From contig CM036251.1 of NCBI GenBank assembly GCA_020698575.1, positions 3,313,788 to 3,377,787 of the forward strand: a stretch of 64,000 nt of DNA, written 5' to 3'. The notes under the pieces are model-generated. The model saw only the letters and a list, made by a program, of their open reading frames with translations, did no database searches and was not told the DNA's origin. A program made the position numbers and the translations under genes. This document shows positions 1-11,000 of the stretch, in pieces (the first letter of the stretch is position 1; each line of letters opens with the position of its first letter). The stretch is from Bostrychus sinensis (taxonomy: Eukaryota; Chordata; Actinopteri; Gobiiformes; Eleotridae).

Positions 1-240
1 ACTCTTAATTCATGTTTTTATAATGGCTAATCATATTTTCAGTCATAACAAGAGATACTAGAGGTTTAAAATCTGAGGGCATTTTTAAGAGTAGGGCCAG
101 AAAGCAAAGTCTTCAAGTATATAATCTACAGTAAATGTGTAACCAGAAAACATTCAAATCTACCCCCTTTTGGCAGGTTGACTACTGTTAATGTCAAGCC
201 CGTGCTCTATTTATCTCTATGGTCAAGCCCTGGTCTAGTC
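1..240. other. Upstream intergenic DNA
   Basis: AT-rich sequence left of a DNA-transposon remnant. The phrase 'gtcaagccc' occurs twice near 193-231. I see no gene here. Confidence 0.4.
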
Positions 241-645
241 TGCCTGCAACTAACGATTATTTTTATAATCAATTAACCTGTCGATTATTGTTTTGATTAA
301 TCGATTAATAATTGAGTAAAGTGGTTTATAGTTCTCATTTGTTTTGTTTTTAAATCTACCAAAAATCACTTAATTTTTGCACAATTTTAACTACATAAAG
401 CCATGAGATTGCCACTTGATTATGTTTGGATAGAGCATATACACACAAAGATATTTTTAATCAACACCACAAAATGTACATCATTTTTAACAGTTTTAGT
501 TGCTTTAATGCGCTGTCTTGGTAATAAACATTCCTCTCTCAGCACATGGCATGTTTCAGAGTCTGTGAGAAATCCAGTTAAGATTAAACGATTATTTCAA
601 TAATCTATTATAACTGATTAATCTGATTAGTTGTTGCAGCCCTGG
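241..645. mobile_element. Non-autonomous DNA transposon remnant (hAT-like, gggctgcaac ends)
   Basis: The left end reads tgcaactaacgattat and the right end, reverse-complemented, reads cagggctgcaacaacta, so the two ends form imperfect terminal inverted repeats. Inside, both flanks carry AT-rich cgattaatcg motifs typical of a very common fish dispersed repeat. The short open frame at 403-603 has no recognisable domain and is taken as chance. Superfamily is inferred from the ends only. Confidence 0.55.
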
Positions 646-1330
646 TCATAACACTCCAAAAGAGCAATATTACAGCAGTAAAATACATTAAGTTGAAGGA
701 ACTTTATTTTTGCCATTTCTAGTTACTACATTTCTTACAGTACTATTTCCATTTAAATACAAAAAAATCGTGGTAAGCCTGCTTTAATGAATATAAGCAA
801 ACCAAGACTTCATTATGAGCTTAACATTCCCACTTCCAGAGCAACAGTGGAGTACAGGACATTTCTCTCAGCGCCTCAGTGACAGCTGTCTGCTCCAAAA
901 AAAAAAAAAGACTCAACCCAAGCAGGGTGGATTCAAACAAATCCAGTACATTTACGAATATTTTGTCCCACTAACGCGTGTTCATCCCGCGCCAAAACTA
1001 ACCACAATCCTCCGCCACATTTGCTTTTTTTGCAGCAAGCTCAGAAAACAATGCAATGTGACTGAATGTATTTAAAATGAGCAGATGCTAACTGCAAAAG
1101 GCTAATTTGGCGGCTAATGCTAACTAGCCTGACGCCGGTTTTTAAACACCAAAACGTGCGTACGCTTTATTTTTTATTTGCAACCTACCGCGTCAATCAC
1201 GCAGTGAGCGGGGCGTGCAGGTCGATTCAATCAGACACCTGGAAATGCCAAAGAAAAGCTTAAGTTATGCTAATAGTGAAGCGGCAACATTTTTCCCTAT
1301 GAACGAGAACTACAACGGAACACTCACAAT
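646..1330. other. Upstream region without recognised gene
   Basis: Contains a short A-run (898-909) and, from about 1100, a more CpG-containing stretch. The frame at 815-1075 has no recognisable domain. In human CEP290 the upstream neighbour is head-to-head; no coding exon of such a neighbour is recognisable here on the minus strand. Confidence 0.4.
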
Positions 1331-1331
1331 A

Positions 1332-1341
1332 ACTTCCGGTT
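1332..1341 (-). promoter_or_regulatory. ETS-like site, minus orientation
   Basis: ACTTCCGGTT is the reverse of the ETS core CCGGAAGT. It lies about 570 bp upstream of the cep290 start codon and pairs with an opposite-facing site at 1538. Motif reading only; binding is not shown. Confidence 0.35.
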
Positions 1342-1537
1342 CATAGGTGACCGCGCTCGTTGAAATTTAGCTTAGCGTCGATGCTCCTAAATGGAAAGTG
1401 GCTCGTACACATGTGTCAGTCAAATTATGATGATGAAGTTACAGCGACAAGCTTAAGACACGCCAGTAAAACCTCCAGTGTGACTTATTTTGCAAGTTAA
1501 TTATGATTTATTGTAGCATTTTTGTCAAAGCTAACAA

Positions 1538-1546
1538 CCGGAAGTG
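1538..1546 (+). promoter_or_regulatory. ETS/GABP-like site
   Basis: CCGGAAGTG is a full match to the ETS/GABP consensus common in housekeeping and bidirectional promoters. It sits 16 bp left of an X-box-like motif and about 360 bp upstream of the cep290 ATG, which suggests the core promoter lies here. Confidence 0.42.
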
Positions 1547-1562
1547 GCAAAGTTACATAGCG

Positions 1563-1576
1563 GTTTCCAAGGCAGC
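1563..1576 (+). promoter_or_regulatory. RFX X-box-like motif
   Basis: GTTTCCAAGGCAGC resembles the RFX X-box (GTTNCCATGGNAAC) in both half-sites with two or three mismatches. X-boxes drive many ciliary genes, so a site just upstream of cep290 fits. The match is imperfect and the transcription start is not visible. Confidence 0.38.
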
Positions 1577-1906
1577 AGCAGAGGCACTTGATAGTGGAAG
1601 CCCAGCCCGACTTTCAACAACTGTTTACATTTTATCTATGACTTTTTGAGGGACATGCTTGCATCCCATGGCTTATTTTGTATTTTTATTTTAACTATGG
1701 ACGTCTGAAAATCTAACGCACGCTCCTAAAAGCACTATGGAAGATGTTTGGGGAGCAAATCTTTGTTTTTAGTTGTAGCTGTCGCTTCGTTAAACCTGAC
1801 CCAGAGCTACAGCAACTGGGATTTACAGCAAGATAACAGGACAGGACGACAAATAACTATATATTACACATACGTTACTAGGGGTTTGTTATTATAATTT
1901 CCCAAA
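1577..1906 (+). promoter_or_regulatory. Probable cep290 5' leader / promoter-proximal region
   Basis: Runs from the X-box-like motif to the start codon, with several upstream ATGs followed by early stops (for example 1638, 1673, 1696, 1737). Human CEP290 has a non-coding first exon; no clear 5' splice pattern is decidable here. Confidence 0.35.
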
Positions 1907-2011
1907 ATGACTGCAGCACTTGAATGGGACAAAGTGGGCAGGATTAACCCAAGGACTCTCCACGAACTTGGAAAACAACAGGTGGATGAGATTTTTGACA
2001 TGTTTGCTGAG
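1907..2011 (+). CDS. cep290: cep290 coding exon 1 (residues 1-35)
   Basis: Starts at ATG in context CCCAAAATGA and encodes MTAALEWDKVGRINP..., like the vertebrate N-terminus (hydrophobic-acidic W-[DK] then a D/N-P motif). Ends GAG|GTAATT, phase 0. Confidence 0.92.
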
Positions 2012-5000
2012 GTAATTATTCTCATATTTACCTATTTGCTATCTTTCTTTAGATATTAATATGTATGGCCCATGACTACTTGTAACGTTACTGTACTGAT
2101 GGCTTTTATGCAGGATTCAAGTCAGTGATTTGTTTGTTTTTAGCTCAGTCTCTGTTTTCCCATTGGACTGAGTACTGAATAATTTGCACTAGTTAAATCA
2201 GGGGCCTCCAGCCTTTTCCCCCCTAAGAACTACTTTTACAAAATGAAAATGGCAGAGAGCTACTTGTGCTTTGTAACATTTGTTCATTCATTCACCTTCT
2301 TCCATTTATTCTTGCTCCTGTAACTTTGGGCATACACTGGACAGTCGTCAGTTAGTGACAGAGCTGACAATTTCAACCTCCCCAAATTATAGATTTAGTT
2401 TTTCCTTAACATTTTCTTGAACATTTACAAAATGTTGGTACGCACAACTCACATTTTAATAAGAAAAAAATACAAAATATTTAGTTACGTGTGTATTTTG
2501 TCTGTATGTAGCGACTGTCATACACAGTATATCAGACACAAATAAGTTTATTAGAGATAGACCAATGTTTTTTTTGTTTGTTTTTTTTCGGGTCAATACT
2601 GATTATTAGTAGTCAATGAGGCCGATAACCAATATTTGGAGCCCATATTAATTTGCAGGAAAAGGGAAAATATTGGCGTCAAAATTTTGAATAATACAAA
2701 CTCCAATACTTAACTTTGTTTAAATCACCTGATGCACACTGGCCCAAAAATACTTTTTCCTGTTGACTTACATTGTGAAAGAGACGTCTGTAAGTCAGAG
2801 TACTTTTTTTGTGTGTCACAGCAACTCCTGCGAAATTATTCATTTTACTAGCAGAATTTGATCCATTCGGTTTGATAACATTTCTAAAGTCTAGAAGAGC
2901 CATACGATTGAATTGTTTAATCCCCGTTCAAGTCTCCTGCATTTTTAACTTTTTTGGCATCATGTGCCACTGAGCAACGTCTATAGAAATGAACGAGGCC
3001 CACCTCTGACGCTGTATCCACTTCTTTATACATCCATGTTTGAAACATATATCTGCTCTCCAGACCTTCTCCATTCATCAAAACTTTTATTCCTCTCCGC
3101 CGTGTGTGTGAGCACTATGCATGCACAGCTTTCACTGCTGATTGGCTGTTACCTGTGCCATGGATCTGCGTGTAACCAGAGCGTGTAACCAGAGCGTGTA
3201 ACCAGAGCGTGTAACCAGTCAGATGGTGCTGTGGCTGGACACAGAGTAGTGCCAGCAGACAGAGAGGTGCGGCTGCATCAGAGCCAGAAAAACCCAGTTT
3301 TTAAAAAATCTCTTTTAAAAATGATCTCTTTTTGGCTGTTGGATTTTTTAAAAAAGGCCGATATCGATATGTGTTAAAATGCCGAATATCGGCCCGGCCA
3401 CTAATCGCTCTATCAGTTTTTCATTTACATTTGTGAAAAAAACTGTCTCCTAATTTTCCTAAAAATACTGTACATTTTTAGCCTCTAAGTTGTGGTCATA
3501 CTTGCTGCTGATCTCATATGATGTATCAAGTTTATGTAAAACTCATTAAGTTTTTGGGGAGGTACTTGGAAAGTGGTTGAGAGCTCGCAAGCTACCGTTT
3601 GGAGAGCCCTGAGTAAGATAGGTATTTATTTGTCGCATGCAATGTTAAAATGCTAAGGTTAAAACTTGCAGTGAAATGCAAATTGAACTTTTCCCCTTTT
3701 TCGACTATAAACTTATAAACTGTGCATTTATAAATATACATAAATAATACTTATAATGATATACATAAATAATGAACAAAAAGTAAATTCGGCTAAGTGC
3801 AGTCCATATGCTCAGTGGTTACGAAAGGTCAGTACATAAAAAAACTACATTCCACAACTGTTCATTTGGCGTATTGCCCGAAGATGTAGTGTTTCAGCTT
3901 TGGCCTGGAGAGAGCGAAGCCACTCAAACAGTCTGTGACCACGGCGGTGTGTGTCAGTCATAATCAGCTGTACTCTCCTTATACAGCACAATTTCCTCAA
4001 GATACGGCAGAGATGTCCTGATGATGCGTTCAGCACAGCGTACCACTTTATTTTTATCCATGCATTCATCTGTATATAGTGTTGTACATTCAACAAGGCT
4101 ATGAAATTTAGGTAAGCAGGAGTGCAATAAGCAGCAAGTGCAGCATATAGCACTCCTGCTTAACTAAATTTTGTAGCCTTGTACTTTACACATGTGTAAT
4201 GACAATAAAGGTGAATGTAATCTACTTTAATTGTATGTAATCTTTTTGCAGACAGAGGACTGGCAGGTCACAGACAAAGCACCAGAGAAGATCACACACG
4301 TCCTCCGAGTGTGTCAGGCTCTGCTAAAGGTACTGAGTGTTATTGTCAGGGCTTGATAATAACTTTTTTGCTCACTGGCCATTTTGGCTAGTGTTTTTTA
4401 AAGGTTACTAGCCATTTAGGTTTTTCACTAGCCATAGTTTAGATGTTAAAATGCTGATTCATGTGTATATAATACAATAATCTGTTGTTTTTACATTTTT
4501 TTTAAAAATTACCACTGAACAGTAATATATCATCATGAAAAAGAAAATAGGTTTATTTATTTATTATTCTGTATATTTTTGCTTTTACAGTCTTTTTTGA
4601 TTGTTTATTTTTTAACATGTTTTAAATTAAGACCTGCAAAAGTATGGCGTTTTATTTGTGCCAATATTATGAGAGAAGAATATAATAATTTGAGCAGACA
4701 GAACTGTTTTGTGTGCGCGCTTCCTGATTTTCCTCGTTCGACACGTCTGTGCTGCGCTCTCAAAATGTTCTTCTCCTTGCTCAGCAGTGTCCCCTCTGCT
4801 CTCAAAACTCTTCCTCGCTCAAAACACAAAACGTCTTTTACATGACAACCAATGGCAGCAAATGTCGAATTTTTTGATTGGCTCAGACCCAGGGAATGAG
4901 TATAGAATTTTCTGATTGGCTGCTGTGGCTCTGGAGCAATCTTTTTTTATTATTAACACATTTGTGTACAATACAAATATATGTGTGTACAATGAAAAGG

Positions 5001-8000
5001 TCTGAACAGTTATTCTTACAAATGCAGCATTGATCAGCAGTGCTCAAAACAAAACATGTATAACAATACATTTTATTTAAAAAAATGTAATACAATGTAA
5101 TACAATATAGGGGTCTGCTAATTCAAAGGGATAATTTTGACTTGAAATAAAATGCCATACAGAAGAGCTTAATTTTGTATTGCCCCTGATGATCTCTTAA
5201 ATTATGGGGATTAATAAGCATGACAGCAGAAAGTCCGGTCTAAAAAAGTTCAGATTCATGTAAATAACTGAACCAGACAAAGTGAGAATGATTATGTTAG
5301 CTCTGGTTATTATCGCCTTATGATTTAAACCAGTGGCTCTCAAACTCTGGTGCTGGTTCTGCTAGCAGTACGCTGGCTTTCTTTAGTGGTATATGAGAGT
5401 CTAAAGTCTAGATTCAGATAAAACAAATAACCATGTAGTTACCATTTAGGCTTATGGCATTAACTCTGTCTGCAGTGTAAATGTGCATATTCCATGGTAG
5501 ACAAAAGCCTTTTTTCCCCTGACAACTCTTTTTCCACTGATGTCTTTTTCTTCTTTTCTGTTCTGGATTCGTCAGAGCTGCCATATTGTTCACTATATAA
5601 ACTTTAGTAAGTGAACTGACTTCTTGGCCCCGCTCTTCCTTCACTGTTCCCAGCCTTCTGTTCAGCTGTAATAATGAGTCATACCTCTGTGAATACTCGC
5701 TCTTACCCTTGATCAAGCAAATAGTCAGGGATGAATGGGGTAGATTTACATGTTGTCCCCATATCTCCTTTTAAAGTACATTAATGCTATAGATTGCCCT
5801 ACCTTCCTCTGTTCCCCTCTACGTGATATATCCAAGGTTGTAGTAGGCCTTGAAGGAGCTGGATGATAATTACACTGAAAAACTCTCATTAAAGCCACAG
5901 ACATCCATAGTTTTAGACCTAAACCTTCTTTTTTTTTCTGTTTCAGATCAAGGACAGAGAGGTGAGCCTGTCCCACCAGTTCATCGAGAACATCGGAGAG
6001 GAATACGCCAAAACTGGTGCATTTATATTTTACTTCAAAAATGTAAATGGAGGTAAAAATAGAAAAGCATTAACACTGAGTTTTTGTGATGGATTTTCTA
6101 GAAAAAGAACTTCTGACTAAAATCACACGTTTGGAACAAGATCGCAAGGTAAAAGGCTGTAATCTATCAAATGTATCTATAAAAATACTATGGAAAGTTT
6201 AATTCAGAGTGAAACATATACTGTATATTATATGTAGATTTAGCACACACACAGAAATATAGCAAGGTTTTTTTTTATTTTATTTTAATAGTGATAATTA
6301 TGGCTTACAAAGCTAAAATTCTGTAGGTCATGAAAATTATTATAATAGTATATAAAATTACATAATCATCATAATTAAAATAAAATGTGAATGTGAAGTG
6401 AAATACGTTAAATATCAAATTTCTTCCTGTTATTATTTTGTCATTATGAAACATTATGTGTCTATTTTACAGTTTTACCTCAGAATTTTCACACATACAG
6501 AGGCCACAGTCGCTATGATTTACAGCAAAGCCACAAAAATCTTGGATAAGAACCCCATTACTGTGTTTGAATAATCGAAAAATGTTAATTTTCAAAAACT
6601 TATTCAGATTTGCTGAGTTAAAACTGGTTAACAAACGCTCGCACAGTCGGGCCCCTCGGGTTCTGAGTGACTGCGTAGTTTCTCTCAGAGCTGTGGGGTC
6701 AGTAACTCCAGGAGCTCACTGCAGAAACTGTAAAGCACTGAGGCACAAAACAACTTTCTGACAAACAGCCTTCACCGTACAGCGCACCAAAGCCTGGAAC
6801 ACTTTCATTTCAGAACAGAAAGGAGATTTAAACTGTGTCCTTTTCAAACATGAACTCAAATACTTTTTAATGAGGCGTTCACTGACCTGCTCTGTTATGT
6901 TTTATTGTCTGATTCTGTCTTGTATCGTTAGTGTGTGTATTGTCACTGTTTGGTTGTGTTGTGTCTTGTGTTAAAACCGAACTAAGGAATGGCATTGAGA
7001 ATTATCCTCGGCTGAAATATTGTAGCGTGTGACATGAGTTCATGAAACATACTTGTTCTGATCAAATTAACATAAATAAACATAAATAAATTAGCTTAAA
7101 GTTACACTGTGTAAGATTCCCGGTCTTGCGCCTCTAGAGGCCACAGGTGCCACTGCACCGTCGCAAAACGTAAACACTAGGGCCCCTCCTCCTTCTGAAA
7201 CTGTGCGAGCGTGCGTCTATTTCCATCATTGTTTCAACTTTAGTTGACCTGCTGCTACCTTTGGAAGTTTGGACTGGATCTTCTATAGAGTTAGTGCTAG
7301 CGTTAGCTTATCAACAAATATCGCGCAATGGTCGCAGTAAAAACAACTAATAACTGTATGAAAAAGCACGTTCTAAAGAAAAAATAAAGAGGCTAATTTA
7401 CCTGCCCAACAATAAAGAAGCAAAAACGTGATCTGATTTGCAGCCTTCTCTGTCTCTCATCTGACGCCAGCGAGCAAAAGTCTGTCCGATGTTGACTCTT
7501 GTCTGTGATCTGGTGCGGTCCCTTTCACATTTTCTTTTTCTTGCCTCGTCCGACATTGTCTTCATCTTCTTGTGTCCTTCGGCCCTGACGAACTGGCGAA
7601 AATAACAACGCTAAAAGTAGCTTCCTGGTTATACTGCGCCTCAAGTCGTTCCCTGTCACGTGACTCTTCCTCAACAGCGGAGCGCTCCCGGCCAAGTTGC
7701 GAGGGTGGTTTCTCAGTACAGAAGCCCCGCTCGGAGCAACAGATCGCACCTCAGGCCTTATAATCGCTCAAAAAATCACAAAAATAAGTCAGTATGCCCC
7801 ACTTATTTAGGAGAAAAGTTACACAGTGTAACAACTTTAATGTAAAAAAAGTACTTTTGTTTTTATTTCTTTGTCTGAAAATATCAAATAATAGCTGAGG
7901 TTACAGTATAGATTTTATAAAGTTTGTAAATTATTTAGCAATAAAAAATAGTTTGATATAATAATTTTGAGTGACCCCACATTAATAACCTTTGAGTGAA

Positions 8001-11000
8001 GAATATAGCACAGTGTTTTAGCCAATGGCAGAGTGGCTCCTGCTGCAGAGGGATTGGCTGCTCAGAGACAACACTAAGAAGATTAGAGCTAATTCCTCGT
8101 AGCTCTACCTTCAACAGCATCAACATTACTACTCCTCTCCATTCAGAGATTTAAATATAGTTAGAAGTTTTTTTTTACTGCATATGAGGCTCTTAAACCA
8201 CGCCCCTCCCACCTCCGTGCTGGGACCAGTGATGGAAAACACAGCGCTGTACTCTGGGAGGTGATGCTCTGCCTGCTGTAATTTCCCAGTTTTTTAAAGG
8301 CGGTTGTGTGCTTCCCAGTTCTCCGGAGCGGGACCGGACTCCAGATTCCTGAGGGACGAAATCCGGCAGCTCGAGACGCAGCTGGAGCAGAGGGAGAAGG
8401 AGGCCACACAGCTCCGCAAAGAGATGGGGAAAGAACGCAAAATCAACGAAGAGGTAGGATCAGAATCAGCTGCTGACACTTCCACTGGTTTGTACAGAAT
8501 GCTGTTCTATGTTCTGGTCTGGCCATTGTCTGTACAGTTTTAAATATTTTTAGTTTATTGATTCCATTTAATTCACATTTATGATTTATTTTGGTCCTTT
8601 ACATCAGGGTTTCCCAAATAGGGGCACGTGGACCCCTAGGGGTACACATTGATAAGGAATTATTTGCCCTCTTTTCACATTGAAATATTAAAACTTTTAA
8701 AAAACAAGCAAGCTCAAAGGAGGTGAAACTGTTCAAAAATATATTTAGAATATTAAGCTTGTTTCAAAGGGGAATCTTGTGGTCATTTTATTGAGTTTAA
8801 GATTCATATTTAGTTTTCTTTGTACAAGTTTATATTGAGTAATATATATAAGTAATAGCAGGGTTCATATACTTTTTTACCAAGAATTTTCCATGACTTT
8901 TCCAAAATGTTTGACTAAATTTCCAATACCTGAAAAATGACTTATAGATTAATAAATAGTATTCATAATGGAATACTATTGGATTGGAAATTAGTCACTT
9001 GAAGGAAAAAAGAAATGTTGGGGCTTTTCCCACAGAAATATATTATTCCACTGGCTTTACCGACTTATGGCCTACACCAGTGAGGAAAAGATAATTATCC
9101 TTGTCCTTGGGAAGTTGTGGTAATTTAAAAAAAGTAAATTAAGATATAAAGTAATCATTTATGCATTGTTTTTTTTTTTTTTTAGATGGCCCAGGTTAAC
9201 TAACAGCAGCCGAATGTTACTCACACTGTTTAAACTTCCTAAACTTTACACCAAAATATAAAATTCTAAAACATATCCAGGGCCTGAAAATTGCATTTTA
9301 AAATTCCATGACTTTTCCAGGTTTTCCATGACTGTACAAACCCTGTAATAAGGGAATAATGAATAATTCAAATAAGGAAAGCAGGTTATTGTTTATTTTT
9401 ATCTTGAATTTGAGTTGGAGAATTGGTAAATGAGAATCGGTTCTGCATTGACTTACCTTGTTAAATAAAGGTTAAAGAGCTATGGATTTCTTACAATAAC
9501 TCCAAACTTAACTGATGTGTGAATATATAATAATATTTGGGGCAGAATTTGCCCCCTGGGCCATAGTTTGGACACCCCTGCTTTAGTAGATGGCTAATGG
9601 TGACCAAAATATAAACTTGTGCTTGCGGTAAAGGAAAATTTTCTGTGTTGCAGTTGGCGGCTCGAGCGGAGGAAGCAGAGGTTAAGGTCCAGAAGCTAAA
9701 ACGCGAGGTAATTATTATTATTAAGGAGAACAACAATTTGTATAATTTTGTAAATGTTGCTGTTTTTTGAGTTTGAGCATTACAATTTACTTCCTTTATG
9801 TTTCATTTTGCCCGAGATTAAAAAACTTAAGAGAGAGGTAAGAACCTGTGGAACTAGTCACCCAATATTTTAATATATTGTCTTGTAGTTCGTAGAAAGT
9901 CCCTCATAACACAACCAGATCCCTAAACCGAGTCCCTAAAATCAAGTCCAGAGTCCTTAAGCCAGCCATCAGTTTCCACAACATTAGACAGACACTTTAT
10001 TTATCCCAAAGGAACTTCCTGAATGTCTATATATACATATGTTTTTCCTTTTGTCAGAATGAGCAGCTGAACCAGGACGTGAACTTCTATCGGGCCGAGC
10101 TCGACGCCAAGGAGCCCCTTCCCTCCAGAGACGAGAGCGCAGAGACCCAGAGGAAACTCAACCAGGCCAACAGACAGCTGTACCAGTGTCTGGAGGATCT
10201 GCAGGTGCCACAGCTTCATTTTAGTTTCTCTATTTGAGCAGTTCATCTTAAACAGCATTAACACAATTTTGTCACACATTACCCAGACAGAGTAGGCAGA
10301 AGGATTTATCAACTAAGGATTTTTAGGAATGTAACGATATTTAGATCTCATGGTACAGTATTTATTGCGATATTGTGGGGAGGCTTGCAATAACAAAATG
10401 TATTACTGTATTGTCCGCACTATAGGGCGCATTTAAAAGCCTTCAATCGTCTCAAAAAATGACAGTGCGCCTTATAATCCAGAGCGCCTTATATATGAAT
10501 TTATTTACGGCTACCGTAGTCAGGAGCATCGCGGAGTAACACATACTGTGCTTCACCATAATATTGCCGTAATCGCCCAACTGTTTAACTCGGACACTGA
10601 AGATGAAGAATTTGAGGGACGAGGAATGAAGTGAAAAAGTGAGTGTATTGTGTTGTATTTTGTTCTAACGTTAGTATGTAACGTAACGTATGAATTATTG
10701 TGAATACGCTATCGTTTGATTTAGGCGTCTCAGATTGTGTTTTTTATTCACGCGTTACAACTGAACAAGTTTGGGAGTTATGGTGAACGCGTTGAATAAA
10801 GTTTGACTGACTGACTTATCTGACTGTTTTGTTTCGCCGTTTAGTCCGGAGCGCTTTACATGTGAAAAAAGTTCGAAAATAGACCATTCAATGACAGTGC
10901 GCCTTATAAACCGGAGCGCCCTATAGTGCAGAAAATACAGTATATTAAAATTCCCTGCCAAGCCCTTGGTGCAATAATTATTGTCACATTTCATGTTTTA

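Larger units (their letters stand above)
2199..3611. mobile_element. hAT-like non-autonomous element interrupted by a second element
   Basis: Left end caggggcctccagcct and right end, reversed, cagggctctccaaacgg form inverted repeats. The flanking octamers agttaaat (2191-2198) and agtaagat (3612-3619) match at 6 of 8 positions, as for an 8-bp hAT target duplication. A second element (about 2555-3412) is nested inside. Lies in intron 1. Confidence 0.6.
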
